NCBI GenBank assembly: GCA_003254905.1
Contig: QANU01047469.1
Location: forward strand, 447 to 64,446
Origin: Nissolia schottii
Lineage: Eukaryota > Streptophyta > Magnoliopsida > Fabales > Fabaceae
Reading direction: 5' to 3'
DNA: 64,000 bases
Positions within the stretch are counted from its first letter, which is position 1, and every line of letters starts with the position of its first letter. The notes under the pieces are model-generated. The model was not told the origin of the DNA. It saw nothing but the letters and a program-made list of their open reading frames with translations, and made no database searches. Both the position numbers and the translations under genes were made by a program. Positions 12,301 through 27,492 of this stretch are shown in pieces.

Positions 12301-12963
12301 CAAAAAGCATATGTTGAAGCTCTTCATGGATGGCTGAGCAAGTTCATAGTCCCAGAAGTCAAATTCTATTCAAGAAGCAGAAAAGTTGCGATGCCATATC
12401 ATCTCAGCGGGCCACCACTACTTGTGATATGCAATGACTGGCTAGCTTCCTTGCGAAGGTTACCAGATAAAATGGTATTGCTTGCATTGAAAAGCATCAT
12501 GAAGGACGTGAGAGCTCTATGGCATCAGCAAGGCAAAGAGCAGCAGCAGAAAAGGAAAGTAGACAGCTTAGCAAAAGACTTGGACAGAAGATATTCAGGG
12601 TTGCATAAAGTGAAGACTAAGATGCTTGCATTGCAAGTCACAGACCAAAAATCAGAAGTGGGAACAGATCAAGAAGAATGCATGATGGAAAAGAATGATC
12701 ACGTGGAGACACTAAGAAGAAAACTGGAGGTAGAGAAAGAGAAGCACCACAATTGCATGCAAGAAACACAGAGGATCACATTGCATGGATTGCAATCTGG
12801 GTTTTCTCTGGTCTTTGAATCTTTAACCGAGTTCTCCAAAGCATCCCAGAAAATGTACAATGACCTTGTAGCTTATAATGAAAATACTGAGGAGGTTGGG
12901 AACATTTCGTATATAGAGGGTGGTTGCAATGTTGAGAATGGCACCACTCAAAATGGACAATAG
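9319..12963 (+). CDS. DUF630/DUF632 protein (NRG2 / REL2 / APSR1-like)
   Basis: Four exons (9319-10306, 11367-11584, 11801-12024, 12114-12963) give 759 residues with phases 1, 0 and 2 closing correctly. The N-terminus MGCVASK is a good N-myristoylation signal and begins DUF630 (about 1-60). A low-complexity acidic and serine/proline-rich linker follows (about 65-280, many Glu and Asp runs). DUF632 starts near GIAVLDTPAEG (about 275) and runs to about 690, with Trp-rich and coiled-coil-like stretches such as LQNWHACFGEYTAAQKAYVE. Named relatives include NITRATE REGULATORY GENE2, ROLLING AND ERECT LEAF 2 and APSR1. The biochemical function of the family is unclear; databases often call them bZIP-like, but no basic zipper is seen here. 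Intron 1 carries a Tourist-like MITE and a SINE. The gene converges with the CPP1 gene. Confidence 0.93.
10655..10870. mobile_element. Tourist-like MITE (PIF/Harbinger type) in intron 1 of the DUF630 gene
   Basis: This 216-base element has terminal inverted repeats. The left end GGTAGTGTTTGGTA matches the complement of the right end (GGATGCATTTGGTA), and similarity continues inward to AGAGAC-like blocks. It is flanked by TTA at 10652-10654 and 10871-10873, the 3-base duplication expected for PIF/Harbinger. The GG start and TTTGGTA core are typical of Tourist-like ends. It has no coding capacity. Confidence 0.75.
11181..11275 (+). mobile_element. tRNA-derived SINE (Au-like) in intron 1 of the DUF630 gene
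   Basis: A box A-like stretch (GAGTCTTGGTGTAACAGTAA, near 11190) is followed by a box B-like GGTTCAAATC (11239-11248), the pol III promoter layout of tRNA-derived SINEs. The body is flanked by a perfect 12-base direct repeat, TATTCTTAATAC, at 11169-11180 and 11276-11287. It lies in the same orientation as the host gene and ends about 80 bases before the exon 2 acceptor. It resembles the Au SINE family in its head but is short at the 3' end. Confidence 0.7.
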
Positions 12964-13646
12964 TTATTAGTGTGTGTGTGGGGGTGGGGGGGGGGGGATA
13001 TTTGTGGGTTTGGGTTGCTTTATGTAATTATGATATTAATGTGTTGTACTATGTTGTGTTATGTCGAAGCAGCTCGCTGAGACATCAATTTTTAAGGTAT
13101 TGGTTGACAGATTTGAACTCTGTTCTTGTTGGTGAGAGTGGCCACTTTTTTATTCTATATCGATATTTCTCCCAGAGTATTTACCGGGTAACAGGCAACC
13201 GCGAATATCTTTGTCATCACTTCCTGGTTATGTTTAAATAATTTTTCGACATTTATAATGATGTAACCGAGTAGATAATAGAGTAACTCCTTTATATTCA
13301 ATTAGTATTAGTAAACGAGTCTAATATTATTATGCCGCAACTAAAATTAATTCATTTGATAAATAAATGGAGTTTAAAATAAGTCTAAACCATCGTTTGT
13401 TCGTCGACAAAAACACTTGTTTCGAGAGATTTACAAGTGGATAAAGCAGGTGTTAACGACCCACCCAAATATAAGTTTCATGCTTCTGATTTGCCAGAGA
13501 TAAAAACTACATTCTATTTAAAGTTTTGTACAATATGCAATGATTTTACATCCTAAAAAAAGCTTGGGTGCGATCATGCTGCATGCAAATGAATAATTAC
13601 AAGTTTCACATTTTAATACAAGATCATATGTTTTCCTTTCTAATGT
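12964..13646. other. Spacer between two convergent genes (3' UTRs)
   Basis: The stretch between the stop codons of the DUF630/DUF632 gene (+) and the CPP1 gene (-) should hold both 3' UTRs. It contains a TG run merging into 12 consecutive G (12986-12997), only 23 bases after the first stop codon. No further gene is seen. Confidence 0.6.
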
Positions 13647-16222
13647 CTACCTTAGGTACAGAGAAACCAAGAATTGAGAGATGATTATGACTTCACTAAC
13701 AACAGCAGCAGGAGAGTGAATGCCCAGAAATGGAACGATGTCTACCTGCAACCAGTTCTCTACAGCTGACCCTACCACGGCGCCAGCTATGAGCCCTCCA
13801 ATGGTTATAACAGTAGCCTTCCCTGCAAAAAATATGGAGAATATTTCATGAGAAAAGGAAAAAAGAATGGTTATGATAATCTAAAAGAATTAAATGGAGT
13901 TTAAGAAAGAATAAAAGGTCTAAAGGGCTTTGGAAAAGATCCCAACCATCCACAGCTAGAAGCAACCATTTGTTAAGGTGGTCAACTTTTTCAACTACAT
14001 TAACTGCCATGTCCTTCGGGACACAGCCATATTCACAAACATAATCCTCATGTTTAGTAAATGAAGCCTTCATCTCATAGACTTGAACAGTAGTATCAAC
14101 TATTCAGATTAGAAGAAGCATCAGAATTACAATTATTTTCTATAAACCCATATCCAAACCTTTAGTAATGAGAGTCTGGGAGAACATATAAAATGAAGTC
14201 AAATCCACAGGTTGGAGTCATTGTTTGGAGATAGTCTGGTGTGTAATATAGCTAACATCGCAGCCAGGTCCCGATAAAAGTACAGGAAGTTCAGCACACA
14301 AAATGCTATTACGAATAACTAAAATCTTAACTTATACCCTTTTCTGAATATTATATCACGCAACATCACATTATGTACATAAACCTTGCATTACCTCAGA
14401 AAATAATCTAGAAGTTGAAATGGTCATATAGACAACAATCACAAAAAGAGGGGGGGGGGGCGGACAAAAGAAAGAAGATAAACTAGATCTTATCCCACTG
14501 GATGAGGTTAGTTACATTGATCCTACAATCTATACTACCTACAGTCTATACTTACATCAAAAACCAAGTTTTCAGAAAATCCAAAAATTGGGGTTCATTC
14601 ATAAAACTCATTTCTTTCATATGCGTATCAGTCATCAAATTACACAGTTATGATTTTATAAAACATTAAGTTATACAGTTTAAACAAAGGAAAACAAGAT
14701 AAAACTAGTCATTTTCATTTCGTTTCTTCTTGTTCTCCCAGATATTATGGCCTTCCAACATACTCGTCAATATGAATATTGCCACTCATGAACCATAAAC
14801 TCTCTTGCATTCTAACAAACTGAAATAGAGACTAGAGTGCACATTATGCATGACAAAGCTTCTTACCTAACTTAACATTCTTTTTAGTCATGAAGTACAA
14901 GGAAGCTCCAAAGCTACCAGCCAAGATGAGTCCAGGAACATCAGCCCCAGCATAACCAGCAGCAGGTGTAGCAGTCCCACTAATATAGGTTAAACCCATC
15001 AATGCACCATATACTCCAGCTTGTAAACCCAAATCACTGGTAGAAGGTGATTCAATTGAAACAGGTGAATTCTTCATTGTGGATTGCAACCATTGAGGCA
15101 TTGATCCTGTAGCTGGGGACTTAACTCGTTTAACATCAGCATACCGAACACTGCTGTTCACTACTTTCCCTGCCCGTCGCTGGTTTAGGCTTTGCATAAG
15201 CAACATGTCATATGCAGCTTCAACCTATAGAAACAAAACCCACCAAATGCATCAACAGGTGAATACACTTCATCTAGATTTATAAGAGCCACCAAATGCA
15301 TCAACAGGTGAATACACTTCATCTAGATTTATAAGAGTTTCCCCTCCTTACAAGCAGGAGAACACCACAAGAGGATTGACCTAATCATTGAAAATCAATA
15401 GCAAACACATTTCTGCCTGCTAATTTATTGTGTTTAATGGAGTAATCTCACCTAAATGACACCCATCATTTTCTGACGTGTTACACACAACCTCAACACA
15501 CAGATTATGAGGTGAAAAAATATTATGAAATACTAGCAGCTTAACAGGCACTAGTGTTAAGCCGTTATTTAAATCTGAAATGACTCGAGAGTGGGATAAT
15601 GCAATTTGGGTGAGCTGTGGATGACTAAAACGATAGATAAAGGTGGAAAATAACTGCAACTTACATCACGGTAGGAAAATGATTAAACCAATTAAACCGA
15701 TTTGATTTGATTTCTTTCTTGTTTACAATGTGCACAGATACTTCACACATGTGGGTGAGGTTTCTGTGCATAATTTCTCTATACAAGGATAATTTCTGAA
15801 CCATTTTAAGGGTCAGTTGATTGATTGAGTAGGAGGAAAGTGACAAGGTAACAAAAAAATTAAGTTCATTCTACTTTCTACCATCCCATATTCTTTGTTA
15901 CAACAAGAAAGTTTAAACTCTTAAAGTGACTTTCATTCCAAATTTCACACCCTTCCTCCTTCTCCCTACTCAACCAGTTACCAATCGCACTTCAAAGTAA
16001 CAAAAATAGAAGGGACTTAGCTGAATTATTAACATAACTTACACCCTCCCTAACTTTAGGAGTAAAGTTCCCTAATCCCTAGCTATCTAAAATCAACTAG
16101 AGCCATTAAACTCTCACCCACTCAAATCAACATCCAAACTATGACTCCGTTATCATCACAACGTACTCGCACATAATATAAAACGGATAGCATCAAATTC
16201 AGCATAAATCAAACCGTAATCG

Positions 16223-16270
<48 letters not shown>

Positions 16271-16775
16271 CATTTTATTTCACTCTACGAAGAAAAGTAA
16301 AAAGCGCATAATTTGATGTGATTATCAAAATGCGAATGAGAAGCTCCAATTAGCGTTTCGAATTATCCGAAACTCGTGAGAAAGAGGAAAAAAAACATCG
16401 AAGAAGAATCGAAACCTGCTTGATAGTTTCGTCATCGTCCTTGCAGGAAGCGATGATGGATTTCTTGGCGCGAAGTATGTCGTCGAAGGATGCGCCCTCC
16501 GACACGCCGAGCAGCTTCAGCGCGTTCTCCACCGACATCTCGAACGGCGCCGAGTCGTCCGCTCGCGAACCCGCCTGAACCACCGGCGCCGCCGTCCTCG
16601 TCGTCGGCGCTCGCCTCCAATACAACCGCGTCTGCAGCGGCGGCGCGCCTCGCCACCAGGACTCGGTCACGACTTGCTTCCCGATGGGAGCCCCGTCGAT
16701 CCGGCGGACCGGCGGTCTGGGGAAGGCTGAACCGGCTGAGAGGCGGTCGGGCCGGACGGATAGAGTGGCAGCCAT
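13647..16775 (-). CDS. CPP1: CPP1/CDF1 family: chloroplast J-like chaperone of POR
   Basis: Three exons on the minus strand (16775-16416, 15224-14867, 13822-13647) give 297 residues with closing phases. The first about 75 residues are rich in Arg, Ala, Ser and Thr with few acids, as in a chloroplast transit peptide, and the coding strand there is markedly GC-rich. A J-like domain follows (about 79-150: FEMSVENALKLLGVSEGASF), lacking the HPD tripeptide of true DnaJ proteins. The C-terminal half has about three to four hydrophobic segments (LGLQAGVYGALMGLTYISG, PGLILAGSFGASLYFM, ATVITIGGLIAGAVVGSAV, VVSEVIIISQFLVSLYL). The Arabidopsis relative stabilises protochlorophyllide oxidoreductase in chlorophyll synthesis and was also called CELL GROWTH DEFECT FACTOR 1. 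The frame stays open upstream to an ATG at 16943, but the ATG at 16775 (MAATLSV) gives the normal transit peptide and was chosen. Confidence 0.92.
14450..14460 (+). repeat. Poly-G run (11 bases) in a CPP1 intron
   Basis: Eleven consecutive G lie on the + strand, so C in the CPP1 transcript, within the intron between exons 2 and 3. This is one of five such runs in the window. Confidence 0.9.
15240..15337. repeat. Perfect 49-bp tandem duplication in CPP1 intron 1
   Basis: Two head-to-tail copies, 15240-15288 and 15289-15337, are identical over all 49 bases (unit begins CCACCAAATGCATCAACAGG and ends TTTATAAGAG). The first copy starts 16 bases beyond the exon 2 acceptor edge (15224), so the duplication sits in the branch-point and polypyrimidine zone of the minus-strand intron. 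Perfect identity means it is recent. Confidence 0.92.
16225..16269. repeat. (AT)n microsatellite in CPP1 intron 1
   Basis: An uninterrupted AT dinucleotide array of about 45 bases (about 22 units), likely to vary in length between individuals. Confidence 0.95.
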
Positions 16776-19700
16776 TTTTTTAATTTTGTTTTGTGAGAAA
16801 AATGAAATTGAAATGTAAGGTTTTGAGTGGCACAAAAGAGAAGGAGAGGAGAGAGAAAAAGAGTGGAAAAATGATGTTAAGTTTAACGGTAATGGCAACA
16901 TGTAGCGCCACATTTCGTTGCTTCCCCACCGTTGATGATACAAATATCATCTTCTGTGGAATGGAAACTCTAATATGTAATTTTTTACTTTTTTTATTTT
17001 TATTTTTTATGTTGCGTATGAAATTCATCATACATTTATATTTTAAATTAATAATAAAAAATTACACATAATTTTATAATGTGAAAATTATACGCAGCAT
17101 AATCGATTTCAATCATCATCAGTCATCTTACAAAAGTACAAATACTCTCTAATAGCGTCGTCGTATTGCACCATCTTTTACTTCTACGTTACAGGGAGTG
17201 TATGATGATTGATGAAATCTGGAATATTTGTGTATAGTTGAGTTTTTTTGTTTTTACATGTGCATGTGGACAGATATGATTGTCTTCTTCTTCATCTAAT
17301 ACATTCAAATTATTTTTATGCGTTTATCATTATCATTGTATATATTATATCTTTTCTAATATAACTACTGAATTTTAACCATCAACGTTGACATGATTCA
17401 ATCACATCAAATTTAACGGTGGATAATAGATTTTTTTTTGGAAATTTATTAAATTGATCCGTTTACAATTTATAAAAAATTGTGATAAATGTCTTAATTG
17501 GTCTATAAATTATTAGTGTCCACATTATTCCTTAAATGCCTCTAATTCAGAATTAAGATATATTATTATCATTAGTCCTTGAACATTTCAGACATAATGC
17601 CTAATGAAAAATAGAATATTGCTTTAGACCTTGGTCATAATATGAAATACCGATACTCTAACCTCAATTGTTACTTGTTAAGTGCATTGCAGGTTATTCT
17701 TATTTTTTTTTTAAATTTAAATTTTTTAAATTTATTAGTCAACCATTTGATGCACGTAGACAAGATATCAATATCTATCAAATTGGATGGGTACCGAAGG
17801 AGAAACTCAAAAAATATGTTTAAAATATTTAGGGACCAATTAAAAACTTTTTTTTTATTGAAGAAAAATGTGGACATAAGTAAAAAACCCAAAAATTAAT
17901 TAAAGCATTCTCTTTAAAAAAAAAAATATTTAATTTATATGGATTAACACTACATTAAATTTTACACTTATAAAGTGCAATATGTAAGTAGAGGTAAAGA
18001 AAGCAAAAGTAATTTTCGTAGTAACTTTTTATGCACTCTCTTAAAAGTGATTACTTTCATGTAAAAAATGTACAAATGGCTACCTTTAGATAAATGTCTT
18101 TGCACCCCTACTTTCTTGATTACTTATCATTCATTTAAGGGTTTTAGTTGGTGATTCAAGTTGTTTTCCGCTCAATGACTAACCTTATCATCCATCAACT
18201 CCTTGATGGACATTACCATTTGTTATTTTGTGATATATTTAGTATTTAAAGTTTGTCTCAATATAGTACCGCTCTTGCGACCTCCAAAACAACAATGTTT
18301 TACTCATGTCAAATTAATGGTTGCATCATAACGCATTTCGGAGAGAATCGACTAAATTTGATTTTGAGTGGCATTGTACCTCTACCCACAACTCATTTGT
18401 TGATTCTTCAATATCACTCACTTCGAATTTGAATCAACACATAGTTCCACCCAAATTAACTTCATCCTAATCATAAACAAGTCACATAAATTTATGTCCA
18501 TAGGCATTGACAATTACCCTACGAAGACTTGCTCTCGCTAAGACTTCAATGGTTTTCCTTTAACCAAGTCATAGCTTATGAGTTGCCGGTTTGTTCTTCA
18601 ATAGACACGCGATTAGAGGCCCAAACTATACTGTTACCATGATTTGGGAGCTTACAGTTTCATATTATATTTTGTTCAACGATGAGTTTCTTTTCACCCT
18701 TCCCTTGTTGTATTGCTTCATGATTAGTTACCCAAGGCTATGTAGCCTTATTATTGATTCATTTGTGATTAAAAGCTTCTAATATACTTCTATATACATT
18801 TAATTTGTGATAATATATAGTTATTTTAAGTGGAAATTGATCCATTTTCACTTTTAAGTATCCTTATTATCTACGCTTCATGTATGATACACATACAAAC
18901 ACTTGCAAGTTTGACTTGAGCGTCAGACTCATTTTTATAGGTTTGCATTTGAGTTAGTCAAAGTTTGAAAGAGAATATATGTATTTACATTTAGTTTTGA
19001 TTAATCATTTGGTAACTAATTGTGCTAACCATTTTTAACGAAATGTCTAATGGTTCAATTTATTAAAATCTTAAAATTATTACATTTTCAATCAAAAGTT
19101 TTAACTTTGAACTTTTTAAGAAGCGACATATATGTTATGCGGGTAACTAATAAAGTATTAGTCTTAGTAGAAGAGACTTATGTTCTTTAAGCATGTTGTT
19201 TGGAATTTTGGAGTTCCATGCACGCCACAAAACCAATGTGGAGGGATCTCTATATGCATTTGGTCTTTTATTGGAAATTAATCTCTCACTTATTTTGTAA
19301 GAAGTTAAGAAAATCAAATATTAGTATCCCTAATAATCATATTTGAGGCTCTAAAAATGAGAAAAAGAAGAAACGAAATCACTAGTAATTATACCGTAAT
19401 TAATTCTGAACCTAACCAATCGATGTTTCAAACATACCCATCTTCTTGTTTTATTTGTCATCAAACACATGTTGACCAAAGAGTACATAGAAGATAGAAG
19501 GATAATTATTCTTGTACACCCAACTATTACACATCTAGGCTATTTTTGTAAACTTAACTCAACACACTCTACCATAACTACTCACGCGACTCAAATATAA
19601 CAATTTTTGCACATTCTCTCTCAATTTGGACTTGGATTTTGTTTTTTCGTTTTTTTTTTTTGCTTTCACTAATCACAATGATTGTATCTAAGCATATAAA

Positions 19701-20665
19701 AAACACATACACAACCTTACCAAAGTAAAAGATCTAACATTTTTGTTGTTTGAGACACAACCAGTTTAAATAAACGAACACAACCTTTTATTATACTTAG
19801 ACACAATCTTTTCATGAAATCAGACCTAACTTTATTAAACAACATGACCTAACAATTGTTTATATATATATATGTGTGTGTGTGTGTGTATAAACCCTTT
19901 GGTGAAAACAGACATAGCCTTACCAAAATGAAAGACCTAACATTTTTGTTATGTAAGACACAACCAGTTTCAATAAATAGACACTTTTCATGAACTCAGA
20001 CCTAACCTTATTAAATAATATGACATAATTGTTATATATATACACACACAATAGAGAAAAGTATTTGATGGACTTTGAACATAAAGATGGACAAAACAAA
20101 AGATAAACATAAGGAACAGATTAAGAAATAATTAGGTTGTAAGAGCTCTTAAAGGAGAAAAGTCATAAGAAAGAGCGCGAAATGTGAAAGATGAAAGAAA
20201 CAATTCTGCATGTGTCGTGGATAGTTATTGCCGAGATGTACATCAGGTGTGCAATAATCACGGCTCAAGATAGAATTACTCATTCAGTGTCAAGCTTTCT
20301 CCTGTCTTGCACTAATGGTGTTCACTTCATTAGTACTATTTTTTGATTAAACTTCATTAGTACTATTAATAATCTCACCACTTTCTTAAGAAATATGATT
20401 GCACTAGTTAAAACGTTTAAGGCATAACGTGTCATCCTTAATCACCGTCCAATCACGAGCTCATACAGAAGTTTTATTTTTCCAATCAATAATATAAGAT
20501 CACAAGGGCAGGCTTGTTTGGCACCTGGCAACACGGTTGTGGGTTGTGGCTCCATTTTCAGTTTTCATTTTCAATTTCCCACCCGAGAAAAATACAGTTA
20601 CTGTCTAATTTTATTTTATTTTTTAAAAATAAACAAAAATAAAATAAAATAATTGAATTATTTTC
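16776..20665. other. Intergenic region between the divergent CPP1 and V-ATPase B genes
   Basis: This is mostly AT-rich DNA with no convincing coding frame. The first 200 bases upstream of 16775 are the CPP1 leader and promoter. About 17450-17920 reads like a degraded repeat, with phrases such as GGACCAATTAAAAACTTTT. About 19705-20045 holds two copies of a direct repeat around a TA/TG microsatellite. The last 200 bases are AT-rich promoter DNA for V-ATPase B. Confidence 0.55.
19705..20045 (+). repeat. Two direct repeat units, period about 204, around a TA/TG microsatellite
   Basis: Unit 1 (about 19705-19860) and unit 2 (about 19909-20045) share CCTTACCAAA, a GACCTAACATTTTTGTT-like block, GACACAACCAGTTT, CTTTTCATGAA and a TCAGACCTAAC block in the same order. 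Matching points are offset by 204 bases. Both units run into TA-rich dinucleotide arrays, the first into the TATA...TGTG array at 19861-19890. The copies differ at roughly one base in eight, judged by eye. Confidence 0.7.
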
Positions 20666-20689
20666 GTGTATTTGTTAAAAAAATTTGGC

Positions 20690-20792
20690 CCATTAGATCT
20701 GTGTCTCTCACTCATTCGCCCTTGTACACCTCATTCTGCTTCTTTCAGATCAGAAGAAAAAATTTCGAAAACCTCAGCACAGCACAGCATTG
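20690..20792 (+). other. 5' leader exon of the V-ATPase B gene
   Basis: A CT-rich leader-like stretch ends at CAGCATTG followed by the strong donor GTAAGCG (20793). A matching acceptor (TTTGAAG, ending 21347) lies nine bases before the start codon. This implies a leader intron of about 555 bases. The transcript start itself is not fixed. Leader introns are common in plant V-ATPase genes. Confidence 0.55.
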
Positions 20793-21355
20793 GTAAGCGT
20801 ACGCTTCTTCTCTCTTCCGATCCATCTTCTGATTCCAACGTCCTGTTACTGTATCAACTTCTGTTCACTCCGATCTCTCAAATTGTTATCGGATTCCGCG
20901 TTTCTCGATCTAATTTATCCCCCGATTGCCCCTAATCACAGGATCTTCTTTTATTTAACATGAGGCTTGAGTGATGAAATTGTAGAACTAGCTCACAGTT
21001 TGATCATTAGCAAAGTTAATTAAGCCCTTAGTGTATTCAATTTTGATGATTTCTGATGTTGCTGTTGTTGTTGTTTTCGTCTACGAACCGAGATTTTTAT
21101 AATTTTGGTTTTTAATTTTGATTTTTTTGCGCTTTGCTGCTTAATTCACTGGCGATGATTGGCTTGGATTGGTTAGATAGGTTTTTGTTTGTTTTTTCTT
21201 TTTTTTATTTTCATTTTGAGTTGTGGTTGCTTTGTCTTAATTATAAATGAAATCAGTGGATATTTAGTATTGGTTCTTATTTGTGTTTTTTGGTTTGGAT
21301 TCTATTGACTTTTTTGTACGATTATTCTCTTGTCTACTTGTTTGAAGTTCCAAAA

Positions 21356-26314
<4,959 letters not shown>

Positions 26315-26756
26315 ATGATTAAGCATCACAGACATTGTTCTCCTGCACGATCAGCTCCTTGTGCCCTTGGCAATTAATTTGTTTATTTGCATTCTTGCGC
26401 CCCAAAGTCCATATTTCTTTCTATCCAGCTTAAATAATAAAACAATTGAGTCTGTTTGAATGCCTCGTAGTTCGAGTCCGTCACTTAGAAAACCCCATAA
26501 GATATTATGATTCCTATGCCAATTTTTTCCTATGGTGGGGGAAATATTAGTTGTGGTACAAAGTTTGGGATGGCGTTCTCGTTGCATTGCGGGATGTTTC
26601 CCTGCCGTTGGATTTTGTGTAGACTGCTTTCCCGATGTATGTTGCTTGTTTTATAATCTTATTTATCCTGTAATTTGATTATTTAGGATATTTGTTTGTA
26701 ATCAAGATAGTAGTCAGTTGAACACCTCGTCGATGTATTTATCTATTTTCTCGATG

Positions 26757-26762
26757 AATAAA
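26757..26762 (+). terminator. Probable poly(A) signal of V-ATPase B
   Basis: AATAAA lies about 440 bases after the stop codon, following a T-rich stretch, and is the best canonical signal in the 3' region. Confidence 0.45.
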
Positions 26763-27492
26763 GAAACGAACTTAATGTTTGGAAGGATTAAAATTGAGAG
26801 TTTATTTTATTTTATCTATAACAACGTAATTAAAAAAAACTTATTTAGATTTTAAAGGACAATGGTCAAAATATTTTTGTAAATAGACAATAATACTCCA
26901 AATCATTTCTTAATTTTATTTTACACTTATGTTCATACTTTCAAAACCTAACCTGCAGATTAAAACCCTCCTCCCCACTTCTCGTCCTCCCTTTGTTGAG
27001 GAGATTGATAGTTGCAATGCACAACAAACTGTTGTAATGGTGAGGCCTTGATCACCTTATCTCTTGGAATCGACTCTTGCGAGATTCAGTTCTGCCCACA
27101 ATTTAAAACACTTACTTTTGTCAATCGGTCAGAAGGCATGTTGTTTTCTGCCATTACTGCTTTTTTTTTTTTTCCCACTAGAGCATGATTGATTTTACAT
27201 ATCACATTATTTTTATTTTTTTATAAAGGAATTACATAATGTCATGAGTTCGCTTTCCAAGCCATGCTGGAATGTTTTATGCCAGAGAAAGGAAATTGGT
27301 ACAAAAAGGAGAAAAACTTCTAATCTTGTTGCAGTACAGAAAAAGTTGATACTCCACTTATTTTAACAAGTGAATATAATTTTTATTTCTAGGTTAAGCA
27401 GTTTAAGCTCCTACGCTCAGCTATAAAACAGAAACATTTAATGACCGAAGCGAGTCACAATTTGCCTCACAGAGGAAGCAATCCTACCATTT
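26763..27492. other. Spacer between convergent V-ATPase B and APM1
   Basis: The 3' UTR of APM1 (minus strand) lies at the right end. The rest is AT-rich with a T run near 27160. No other feature is recognised. Confidence 0.5.
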
